IMG/VR virus record: IMGVR_UViG_3300010413_000071
Location: 1-42,152 of that record
Source: a virus
Strand: one strand, 5' to 3'
DNA: 42,152 nucleotides
The translations under genes were made by a program, and so were the position numbers. Under the pieces are notes generated by a model. It worked only from the letters and a program-made list of their open reading frames with translations, did no database searches and was not told the DNA's origin. This document shows positions 14,077-22,087 of the stretch, piece by piece. Numbering within the stretch: position 1 is the first letter of the stretch; every line of letters starts with the position of its first letter.

Positions 14077-16737
14077 TTATGCTACAATGTCTGGCTGTTG
14101 TGAAACGTACATATTAACTTCTTCAGATGTTACCACAGCTTGACTATCAAACGGTATATATTTTGGACTAGCAGAGCTTTTTCTTACTCTAACCAAAATG
14201 TTAGTTCCATTATCAACCCCTTCGGCAACATATTGTACTGTTGAACTAGCAGCTGTTCCATTATCAAGAACTTCAGAAGTATCTAAATTGTAGATCCAAT
14301 ATTCTGATCCAACAACAACATTAGTTAAAGTAATTGTTGCAACAGGCTGATCTATTGCGTACAAATTATTCTGCTGGTCAGTAAGCGTAGTTGTTGTATC
14401 AACCAAAAACAACGTCATGTCTGTCTGTGTTCCAGTAGCCGTGAGCTTAAATTTTAACTTGAAACCTTCTTCTATATCACCACTAATACCGGTCCAATTT
14501 CCAGCAGTTCTGGCATTTAACCAAGACCCATTCCAGTCACCATCAAAAAGTTTATACTGAAATTCAACTGTAACATTTGACCATTCATCATCATTCCAGT
14601 TACTTGTACCTATAGTTGCCGTGTATGTTCCAGAAAAACCAGTATGCCCCTTACACCAATATCCTTGCTCTATTTCGAGTATATCACCGGATACCATATC
14701 CAATGTTCCATCCCGCATAAATTTTGGATTACCAGCTAAAACAGTAGTTTCATCACAACTAGAACTAGGTGTAATCATTATTATTCCGACAACACCAACT
14801 GTATTAGAGCGAAAACCATCATGTATATTATATCCGAACATAGCCGGATGGTATTCCTCCCATCCGGTATAACTTCCTGGAGTCCCGTTACCACCATGCA
14901 TACCTTTAAATCTAATGTCGTCTATACTATCCGGCTGTATTTTGCTATCATATTTACCACTGCAATTTTGTATTAAAACACTTCTACATGTGGTATCCAA
15001 TGTAACACATTCTTCAACAATACCATTATCTTTCCAACATCTTGCTATATCAACATCATAGCATAACCCACCAAGGCTTATAAGACTATTTGCGGAAGAT
15101 GCATGATCAATTTTTTCTCCAATCATACCTATGGCTCTTATCTTCACACTAAAACTATCATAAAGTCGTATTAATTCATTTCCTGATATTCCACCACCAA
15201 TCATGGATACCCCAGAAATATATCCATTATTAGCATTGCTTAAGTAGATAAATTCTTGCCCTGTTAATGTTCCTGCTGTTTCATCTTGAGTAGCTGATCC
15301 TATCGTATTGTTCAAAGTAAAATCACTCGACTGCTCGATCATTATTGGATTTTCCTGCCGTATATCATTGGCACACACAAAAATATTATTATCCATGGTT
15401 ATTCCAATGACTCGATACAGCCAATACGAATAGTTACCTACTGTAAACCACAATCCAGCACTTGGTTTACTTGAAATACAACCTGTAATTTCTACATCGA
15501 AACTGGTTTCTCCACCAATAACAATTGCATTATTTTCAGGCGCTATATTCATACAATCTGTCAATGTTGCGCCAAAAATATCATCTGTTACTGAAAAAGC
15601 ATTTTGCTGAGTAGGATCACCATGTCCATTCGGATCTTGCACGACAACGCAATGTGAAAATAATGCTTTCTGTTTAACCGCAGCACTGCCCATACACACA
15701 GTAGCTCCACAATATTCAGCAGAATATGCATAAGCACCTGTACAACCAAAAAATGCATTTCCAAAATTGCAAATACTGAATTCTATATCACCAGCAGATG
15801 TTGTTACAAGATTATACCAAGTTGTTTCATCATCAGATGTATTATAAGTATTACCACTTCCATAATTAGAAATATCAGAAGTACAAAAATGTACATTTGG
15901 TGCCCTTATATCACAACCACTAGGGGGTACAAATCCACCAGTTGACCCGGAAGCAGATCCTAATGTTAAATCTGTACTTTGGAAATCATGATCGAAAACA
16001 AATCCACCAACTCCATGATGAAAATATGAAATATAAGCTGTACCATTTGCTCTTGTATTTCCAAATTCTTGATATACACCAGATTCTTTTATATCTCCAG
16101 AACCACTATTCACATTAGCAGTCCATGAAATCTGATAGTCAGGACCATTATTATCTACGATTTTACGCACTTCTATAGCATCATCATCTGCTAAAGACCC
16201 TGTAAGAAATCTAACAACAAGATAAGTAGATTCTACCTGAACTATCCTTCCCATTACTGATAAATCTGAAGTTTTGTAAACCCAGTCGTCAACTTCTGGT
16301 GTAACCCCTGACGCATTATCAAAAGTTATTCTTCTTCCTGTTTCAATTTGGATCATCGGTATAGAATCAATGCAAAAATCACCATCCCAATAATCCGAAC
16401 CAGTAGCCGAAGACAAATCTATAACCTGTGAGTTAGACCCATCGGTTGTACCAATACTATACCAGTCTCCATTTACAGTTAATTTTCCACGCCCATTTAC
16501 ATTTATTTCTTCAGTTAATTCACCAACAAAATTAATTAAATTTCCAGAAGATATATTTTCACCGTCAATTTTTAACTCACCATCATTTATATCAATCTGA
16601 CCCATTAGAATAGATGGTGTTTGGGTACAAGTAACAATAGCGCCATTGTTAATTGTTAAATTATCACCATCAGTCATTGGTCCAGCAGCAATAGCTGCCT
16701 CTAATGTCATATTAGAAGTAGCAGTATAGTTAGCCAT
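14077..16737 (-). CDS. beta-helix tail fibre/tailspike-like protein (886 aa)
   Basis: After MANYTATSNMTLEAAIAAG the first ~100 residues show G-D-N-L-T-I-N-N-G-A strand repeats (for example D-G-E-L-K-I-D-G), as in polymer-type caps. Residues about 250-620 are rich in short strands with Asn, Gly, Ser and Cys turns (N-N-x-I, S-G-V-S-M-I-G-G-G), typical of a right-handed parallel beta-helix, the fold of many tailspikes. A C-terminal domain (about 690-886) has W-x-G-I-S-G-D-I-E-E-G-F-K-L-K-F-K and ends V-S-Q-Q-P-D-I-V-A, a common ending of phage head/tail fibre proteins. No catalytic residues can be assigned, so depolymerase activity is not claimed. It begins right after the stop of the membrane protein gene. 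Confidence 0.75.
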   Translation of the reverse strand: MANYTATSNMTLEAAIAAGPMTDGDNLTINNGAIVTCTQTPSILMGQIDINDGELKIDGENISSGNLINFVGELTEEINVNGRGKLTVNGDWYSIGTTDGSNSQVIDLSSATGSDYWDGDFCIDSIPMIQIETGRRITFDNASGVTPEVDDWVYKTSDLSVMGRIVQVESTYLVVRFLTGSLADDDAIEVRKIVDNNGPDYQISWTANVNSGSGDIKESGVYQEFGNTRANGTAYISYFHHGVGGFVFDHDFQSTDLTLGSASGSTGGFVPPSGCDIRAPNVHFCTSDISNYGSGNTYNTSDDETTWYNLVTTSAGDIEFSICNFGNAFFGCTGAYAYSAEYCGATVCMGSAAVKQKALFSHCVVVQDPNGHGDPTQQNAFSVTDDIFGATLTDCMNIAPENNAIVIGGETSFDVEITGCISSKPSAGLWFTVGNYSYWLYRVIGITMDNNIFVCANDIRQENPIMIEQSSDFTLNNTIGSATQDETAGTLTGQEFIYLSNANNGYISGVSMIGGGISGNELIRLYDSFSVKIRAIGMIGEKIDHASSANSLISLGGLCYDVDIARCWKDNGIVEECVTLDTTCRSVLIQNCSGKYDSKIQPDSIDDIRFKGMHGGNGTPGSYTGWEEYHPAMFGYNIHDGFRSNTVGVVGIIMITPSSSCDETTVLAGNPKFMRDGTLDMVSGDILEIEQGYWCKGHTGFSGTYTATIGTSNWNDDEWSNVTVEFQYKLFDGDWNGSWLNARTAGNWTGISGDIEEGFKLKFKLTATGTQTDMTLFLVDTTTTLTDQQNNLYAIDQPVATITLTNVVVGSEYWIYNLDTSEVLDNGTAASSTVQYVAEGVDNGTNILVRVRKSSASPKYIPFDSQAVVTSEEVNMYVSQQPDIVA

Positions 16738-17169
16738 TTAGTTTAAGCACTTTATATCAAAACAAGGATCTCCACCCTTGGAAAGCCTTACTAAATTTAT
16801 ATGATAAATTCTGATATATTCTTGCGATTTTTTTTCCTGATTCTTTATGCTTTCAGTAACCCTTCTTGCCTCTCTTCTAGCAACGTCTTCACGGATAACT
16901 TCTTCCACAATATGTAATCGTTCTTTTATGCTAAGAATTTCTCCCTGTTGTTCACTTTGTATAGAATCTATCTTTTCATGTTGTACTTTTTGGTCATTTG
17001 CAAAATCATTAAAATATTTAGGTTGTTTTTCTTCAACTGTAACAAATCTATTTGCAGTTATCCCAGCACTACCACCACCTAGGATAGCGAATAAAACAGC
17101 CAGTATCCATTTCCAAGGAAAATTAGTTACTATACTGCTTGGTATTTTTACCTGTATATTATCATTCAT
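16738..17169 (-). CDS. membrane-anchored coiled-coil protein (143 aa)
   Basis: An N-terminal hydrophobic span at about residues 18-38 (WKWILAVLFAILGGGSAGI) is followed by a long helical charged region with heptad-like Ile/Leu/Val spacing (about 55-120) and a C-terminal tail with two Cys residues (G-D-P-C-F-D-I-K-C-L-N). The start is the ATG at 17167-17169 behind GGAGGT; a longer frame to 17214 lacks such a site. The gene overlaps the upstream coiled-coil gene by eight bases. A single anchor plus coiled coil resembles an inner-membrane spanin or a holin-like accessory protein, but it lies inside the baseplate/fibre block, not next to the holin-like gene. The function is unknown. Confidence 0.7.
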   Translation of the reverse strand: MNDNIQVKIPSSIVTNFPWKWILAVLFAILGGGSAGITANRFVTVEEKQPKYFNDFANDQKVQHEKIDSIQSEQQGEILSIKERLHIVEEVIREDVARREARRVTESIKNQEKKSQEYIRIYHINLVRLSKGGDPCFDIKCLN

Positions 17170-17494
17170 CTTTACCTCCAAGCACATCAGGTTTAATAAT
17201 TTTGCACTTGACAAAATCGCATTCGACCCCCGGAGAAGTTAAATCAACATTGTAAGTATTTTTAATGTTCTCACACAAAATCAGTTTTTCCTTTTTTAAT
17301 TTACTCTTTTGTTCTGTAAGAATTCTAATTTCATTGCTCAAATTAAAAACAGTTTTCTCAGCATCATCCATTATTTTTGCTGATTGTATTTCTCTTCTCA
17401 AAATACCTTCTGCCAAAGCATCCAATTTTGATAGGACAACTTCCAATTGCAAACTCTCAACTTGTGTAATTTCTATTTCTTTATCTTTTATCAT
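17162..17494 (-). CDS. coiled-coil protein between baseplate and fibre genes (110 aa)
   Basis: The first 80 residues are strongly helical and charged (V-L-S-K-L-D-A-L-A-E-G-I-L, then K-S-K-L-K-K-E-K), followed by a short tail N-T-Y-N-V-D-L-T-S with I-K-P-D. Small coiled-coil proteins ending in a 'YGVDL...' and 'I.PD' tail are common in phage structural clusters. No function is known for them. It starts three bases after the J-like gene and overlaps the membrane protein gene, so the three are coupled. Confidence 0.65.
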   Translation of the reverse strand: MIKDKEIEITQVESLQLEVVLSKLDALAEGILRREIQSAKIMDDAEKTVFNLSNEIRILTEQKSKLKKEKLILCENIKNTYNVDLTSPGVECDFVKCKIIKPDVLGGKDE

Positions 17495-17496
17495 AT

Positions 17497-19248
17497 CTAA
17501 CCTATTCCACCAAACAAATTTATTGTCAGGTTACTTTCATCTAATCTACACAATTCATCAAAATCTGGTTCTATATTTCCAATATAAGGTCCAGTAACAA
17601 TCTCCCATCTATCAGCAGCAGTAGCAGCAGATGCAGTTAAAGTAAATCCAAAACTTCCATCATCAATTGTATATGCTACACCAGAAGTCCCTGTATTAAC
17701 TTGCATACCAGCATTTACACCAGACACAGAAAATGTTGTTGTACTCAACATTTGAATTGTCCAACGGTCTCTTGGGGTATCTACACCATACACAAAAGTA
17801 CCTATAGTTAATGTACCAGAACCATATAATCTTCTACCATACGGAATTCTTTGAAATTGTTTTATGTCTAGATAATCTACACCAGTAACATCTTCAACTT
17901 CATCATCTACAAAAGACATAGGAACAGTAGAATCTAAATCTAATGCATCTGCTGAAAGAACAGCCAGCAATGTATCTTTTACTAATTTGTACACACTAGT
18001 ACGTCTAAAGTTATTGTGCAAATAAACATCTATCTCCAATACTAAATCAACAACATTAATTGCAATTGGTTTATTTATTGATGGTGGAACTTTTGCCGCT
18101 TCTACAAAATCACCAACATTCTTTAAAAGGCCAGAACCAGAACCATCATATGGGTCATACGATCCAGATGGAACAGGATCATCGCCTGATGCAGCAACAG
18201 CAATTATTGTTTCAAAACCAGGACCTTTATACGCCAATACTTTTGCAACACCAGCAACATTGTCTTTTATAATTTGATGATCATCAAATGTAACAATTCG
18301 ATCCATTGCTTTAAGTGTTTTTGGCGCTAATTCTTTAGCTTCCTCGATTGTTTCTTTATTTAATCCACCACTAGGCTTTGCAGGATTAGTAACTGATGTA
18401 ATAAACGATGGGCTTCCATCAATAATTGTTAGTTTGTTAATTCCTACTTGATTACCTCTATGCCCACCTCCAACACGATAATTTGCTAATACATTATCAG
18501 TTCCAGCAGCAGGAATCTTTCCATTAGCACCATCACCAAAACCAACAGTTGCTATATCTTGTTCACTTATAGTAACTGTATAAACTTTATCAGATGCAAC
18601 AGAATTTTTAAAATGTTGTACTTCTGTCCATTTCTCTGGAACCCCCTCATCAATCCAAATTTCTAATGAAGATGTTCCATCCGGATTCAGTGTCATATGT
18701 TTTCTACTAAGATTATACTTTTGACCGGCAGAACCATCGCTGGACCCTAAAACTTCTCCTGAAACATAAGTTCCATGATATGCTTCAACACCAGTATATG
18801 TACCAGCACCAGATGACACAAAATCTTCTGCTAATACAAATGTTTCTAGTTCAGAACCATCTGATGTATCTACCCTTATAGCCGTATTCTTATCCGCTGT
18901 TCCAACATCATTTGCCACAATAGTTAACAAAACAAGAGCACTTTTGTATGTACTCAATGTATAATCTATTTGCTCTGCCTGTTTTATAATTGATCTTCTT
19001 TGAATAGCCGCAGACCACAATGCCTCATTTGTACATCTATCCTGGTAAAAAGATAAAACATCACCCAAAAAGCATAAACCTTCAACTAACGCAACACCAA
19101 TATCCAATTCAGACCTGTCAGTCCAATCAGGAGTATAGGTATCGGCCAATCCGCCAGAATCTAAAATATCAGAACGGTACCCTTCAAAATCTCTGGTTAG
19201 ATAATTAACAGTTACCGTTTTACCAGATAATGTTGTCACAGTGGGCAT
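17497..19248 (-). CDS. baseplate wedge protein, J-like / gp6-like
   Basis: A 583-residue protein of the baseplate J-like family. The N-terminal region has V-N-Y-L-T-R-D-F-E-G-Y-R-S-D-I and D-W-T-D-R-S-E-L-D-I-G-V-A-L-V-E, the typical start in which 'D.G..L.E' precedes a helix (FLGDVLSFYQDR). The middle carries the family's V-G-G-G-H-R-G-N and A-P-K-T-L-K-A-M-D-R-I-V-T-F-D-D segments ('APR.LRA.DRAVT..DY' in relatives). It builds the wedges around the hub that hold the baseplate together and link it to fibres. It follows the gp25-like gene by two bases, the usual order in P2-like tails and contractile injection systems. Confidence 0.88.
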   Translation of the reverse strand: MPTVTTLSGKTVTVNYLTRDFEGYRSDILDSGGLADTYTPDWTDRSELDIGVALVEGLCFLGDVLSFYQDRCTNEALWSAAIQRRSIIKQAEQIDYTLSTYKSALVLLTIVANDVGTADKNTAIRVDTSDGSELETFVLAEDFVSSGAGTYTGVEAYHGTYVSGEVLGSSDGSAGQKYNLSRKHMTLNPDGTSSLEIWIDEGVPEKWTEVQHFKNSVASDKVYTVTISEQDIATVGFGDGANGKIPAAGTDNVLANYRVGGGHRGNQVGINKLTIIDGSPSFITSVTNPAKPSGGLNKETIEEAKELAPKTLKAMDRIVTFDDHQIIKDNVAGVAKVLAYKGPGFETIIAVAASGDDPVPSGSYDPYDGSGSGLLKNVGDFVEAAKVPPSINKPIAINVVDLVLEIDVYLHNNFRRTSVYKLVKDTLLAVLSADALDLDSTVPMSFVDDEVEDVTGVDYLDIKQFQRIPYGRRLYGSGTLTIGTFVYGVDTPRDRWTIQMLSTTTFSVSGVNAGMQVNTGTSGVAYTIDDGSFGFTLTASAATAADRWEIVTGPYIGNIEPDFDELCRLDESNLTINLFGGIG

Positions 19249-19250
19249 TA

Positions 19251-19637
19251 CTACTCCAATTTAATAGTATCTTTATTCAGAGAAGGAGATGTTTTTCTCC
19301 TCCAATGAAGGTCAAGTATTTTTGCCATTCCAGTAGGCGTTTCTTCCATTCTGATATTAATACTTTCAACAACAACTCTTGGTTCGAATTTTGCTATCGC
19401 CTCTTCAATTAAATTTTTGATAATAACATCACCACCAGGAATAGTTGACCTTAGTACTAATGAATGACCGATAACCCCAACCATTTTTCTTACTAGTCTT
19501 TCATTAACATTTGATTTAACAAGAGCAATAAGATTTGAACGTATCTTTGCATCACCTTCATCTCTTGCAACACTTCCTGCTGCATTAAAACGAAATGGAA
19601 ATGCCGCCCCACTAGGGTATTCTGGATAATCAGCCAC
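19251..19637 (-). CDS. gp25-like baseplate wedge protein (GTG start)
   Basis: A 128-residue protein of the T4 gp25 / P2 gpW family. It shows the family layout: an N-terminal F-P-F-R-F-N segment, I-R-S-N-L-I-A-L-V-K (relatives: I...I..LL.T..GER), a P-G-G-D region, then I-K-N-L-I-E-E-A-I-A-K-F-E-P-R-V and a C-terminal strand. It nucleates sheath assembly at the baseplate in the family. The start is GTG at 19635-19637, with GGAG seven bases upstream and overlapping the previous gene by eight bases; no ATG fits. It is followed by the J-like gene. Confidence 0.88.
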   Translation of the reverse strand: MADYPEYPSGAAFPFRFNAAGSVARDEGDAKIRSNLIALVKSNVNERLVRKMVGVIGHSLVLRSTIPGGDVIIKNLIEEAIAKFEPRVVVESINIRMEETPTGMAKILDLHWRRKTSPSLNKDTIKLE

Positions 19638-20613
19638 TTACTAACTCCATTAATTCTTTTGGCAATCCAAATAAATCCATCAACAAATCAACTGGTGCCG
19701 TAGTTCCACCAGTAGCTAAAAACATTGCTCCAGCAGTAAAATTTGCATTTTCCACTTCGTATAGATCACCACGAGCAGTTGTAAGAATGTTCTGCAACCA
19801 TGCTGCATCTCCCTGGCCGTATACTTGCAAAACAAAAGCCCCTTCCCAATCTAGCATTGATTGTATGGAAGCCAATATTGCCAATATTCCTTCTGAAAAT
19901 TCTCTTAACTGATCAGCCTTTTCAGACAATATTCCAGCAAAACTTTCATATATATCCTGTCCTGCCATTGCGGAAGTTAATGTGTCACTGAAGGATAAAA
20001 TTTCCCTTGCTAAATCACCTATTGGTGGGACAACTTCTCCCAATTTTATAGAAGACCAGTTTGGTGCCATTCCAACACCAACATGTGTTTCCCATGGGTC
20101 TTCTCTTGTTAACCATCTTCCAATCTGAGTAGCATCTGCAATTTTCTTTTTAAATGTTTCAAACATAGACCTATATTGATATATAAGATCTCTATAATTA
20201 TTTGTTGTACCACAAATTACAATAGCTCCAACATATGCACTAGGGTCTACTAAAATTGGTCTATTAGGATCAAAAGTATCATCTAAAGACATAGCTAAAT
20301 CGTATGTAAATTGTAAAGGAGGAAGTGTAGCAATTTGAGATCTTGGCATATGAAAAGTACTATATATACCTGTTTCAAGTAATTGTTGAACAACTGCCCA
20401 TAATGCATCCTGTACAGATTGGATAAGTGCCCCATGAATATCTGTAAAACCGCCAATAAAAGTACTCGCAACATCAATAGCATAAGACATAGCGTCCAAA
20501 GCAGTTCCCAGTGTATTCGCCAAATCGATAACACCAGAACTATCCAGAGCATCCTGAATACTAGATGGGAATAAGAGAGTAGGATCAAACTGCTTCCACT
20601 CTATAGTTGTCAT
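19630..20613 (-). CDS. unknown baseplate-region protein (327 aa)
   Basis: A mostly helical 327-residue protein starting MTTIEWKQFDPTLLFPSS, with a long amphipathic Ala/Leu region (about 25-90), a central segment around W-L-T-R-E-D-P-W-E-T-H-V-G-V-G, and a helical end. There are no clear membrane spans. It overlaps its upstream neighbour (ATGA) and the gp25-like gene, so it sits between spike and wedge genes. No family is recognised. A baseplate hub/wedge adaptor or tail-tip chaperone is possible, by position only. Confidence 0.7.
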   Translation of the reverse strand: MTTIEWKQFDPTLLFPSSIQDALDSSGVIDLANTLGTALDAMSYAIDVASTFIGGFTDIHGALIQSVQDALWAVVQQLLETGIYSTFHMPRSQIATLPPLQFTYDLAMSLDDTFDPNRPILVDPSAYVGAIVICGTTNNYRDLIYQYRSMFETFKKKIADATQIGRWLTREDPWETHVGVGMAPNWSSIKLGEVVPPIGDLAREILSFSDTLTSAMAGQDIYESFAGILSEKADQLREFSEGILAILASIQSMLDWEGAFVLQVYGQGDAAWLQNILTTARGDLYEVENANFTAGAMFLATGGTTAPVDLLMDLFGLPKELMELVSG

Positions 20614-20855
20614 GTCAACCTCTTATGCCTCATCTGACTGGCCATATGTCCAGCAAGCGCCTTTACTTTTATAGCACAATCAATGGTCTCTTTCTCTGCT
20701 AAAACGGATAATGCCTCTGCTATGAGTACAAGTTTTACCCGTATATTCGGATTTTTCTTCTCCTCTCTAAATCTATGTACCAAATTTTCTTCCCTATGTA
20801 AAAGTTCTATTGGATATATTGCCACATCTTTTGCTGTAATTGCTAATTTATTCAT
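20610..20855 (-). CDS. small helical protein behind the spike gene (81 aa)
   Basis: The start is the ATG at 20853-20855, whose ATGA overlaps the spike stop; a longer frame to 20903 would run 52 bases into the spike gene and is less likely. The protein is 81 residues, helical and basic, and begins MNKLAITAKDVAIYPIE. No family is recognised. Its coupling to the spike and the 327-residue gene suggests a baseplate assembly factor. Confidence 0.65.
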   Translation of the reverse strand: MNKLAITAKDVAIYPIELLHREENLVHRFREEKKNPNIRVKLVLIAEALSVLAEKETIDCAIKVKALAGHMASQMRHKRLT

Positions 20856-22087
20856 GATCCCATCACCGAAAATGAAAGTGTTCCCTGTAATTGAGTAATC
20901 CAAGTTGCTACTTGAGCTAAAATTTCTGGCGACGGTCCAGTAACACCAAATGTATGTGGATGTGTATGCGTTGCTAAAATTGTAAAAATAAGAGAAAAAA
21001 GAGTTTGATACAGAGTACCTAAAACCATCGGTTGTACTGCCATATCTCCACCCAATTTTATACTTGGTGTCATTGGCGGCGCATTACCAATTAGATGAAT
21101 TTCATTGCCCAATACTGTAACTGGGGTCAATTGAGTCTCAGAAGCCTTTAGAACCAAATTTCCATTTTGAGCATGTAATAACATAGCAATAGAAGCCAAT
21201 GACGGTGGCAAAGACAATGAATTTAATGCTGATATTTCAAAATTTTCAAGCGCGGTAAGTTGTACATTTTTACCAGCCATCAAAGCGTATTGGCCAGCAA
21301 AACTTTCAGTTCCATTAGAACCAGATTTTATTACCCTGGGACCTCTACTCGATACACTATAGGTTCCACCCCAGGTCTCAGTAAATGACTGTCCATCATT
21401 TACAACCTGCTTGAAATGTTGGGTTACATTTGACCCAAACGTATTTACCGTTTCTCCCTGAATCTCGTATTCCCTATTACGACCCACAAACCATTTCTCG
21501 TTACCACCTATTTCAACGTCGTGGTCCCCCTCAGCCCGCCTCCTGGCGTGTGCAGTAGACACCTCCTGATACCCACCATCAGAACCTATCTCGATGCGGC
21601 TACCAACCTTGTGGGCCATCTGTACGCGCTCTGCTCCTGGCGTGTCATCAAATTCAATAAAACTACCGCCCTTATTTTTTATAACACGTACATTTCCATA
21701 CGTACCGGCAAACTGAGAAGGAGGTATATTCCCATGGTCTCGAATGGCGTAATCAAGCTCATCTGGAATGCCCCTACCATGTTGTGGTATTGTACTTACA
21801 CCATCACGAATACTCCAAGACCCTGGTGTCCAAATTGGTCTGGATGTGTCACCCTCCTCAAATTCTATCCATACGTTAGAATTTTTTGTTGGTACTCTGA
21901 AATCACCAGCATTCTCATCATCACCTTCTGATTGTGCAGCTCTACACCAGCCGATAACTCTTTGACCTAAAACCACCGGTACCTTAGCCATGATTTTACC
22001 CTCATTTTTGGGGTCATCATTCCTGACTACAATACCTCGGTATTTTCCAAAAAACCTACCAGCAAATCTTTGAGCAAATTCATCCAT
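20852..22087 (-). CDS. baseplate spike protein, gpV / gp5-like
   Basis: A 411-residue spike. Residues about 15-95 form the OB-fold of the gpV/gp5 family (G-K-Y-R-G-I-V-V-R-N-D-D-P-K-x-x-G-K-I-M-A-K-V-P, then N-V-W-I-E-F-E-E-G-D-T-S-R-P-I-W). A beta-helical shaft follows (about 130-320), and residues 374-378 are H-T-H-P-H. His-x-His motifs near the apex of such spikes bind an iron ion in P2 gpV, so this motif may do the same, although 33 residues follow it. The trimer would pierce the outer envelope. The ATG overlaps the hub stop (TAATG). No lysozyme domain is present. Confidence 0.9.
   Translation of the reverse strand: MDEFAQRFAGRFFGKYRGIVVRNDDPKNEGKIMAKVPVVLGQRVIGWCRAAQSEGDDENAGDFRVPTKNSNVWIEFEEGDTSRPIWTPGSWSIRDGVSTIPQHGRGIPDELDYAIRDHGNIPPSQFAGTYGNVRVIKNKGGSFIEFDDTPGAERVQMAHKVGSRIEIGSDGGYQEVSTAHARRRAEGDHDVEIGGNEKWFVGRNREYEIQGETVNTFGSNVTQHFKQVVNDGQSFTETWGGTYSVSSRGPRVIKSGSNGTESFAGQYALMAGKNVQLTALENFEISALNSLSLPPSLASIAMLLHAQNGNLVLKASETQLTPVTVLGNEIHLIGNAPPMTPSIKLGGDMAVQPMVLGTLYQTLFSLIFTILATHTHPHTFGVTGPSPEILAQVATWITQLQGTLSFSVMGS

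Noticed and set aside
20856-20903. Upstream start for the small gene behind the spike
   Set aside because: It would overlap the spike gene by 52 bases, whereas the ATG at 20855 gives the ATGA junction used repeatedly in this window.
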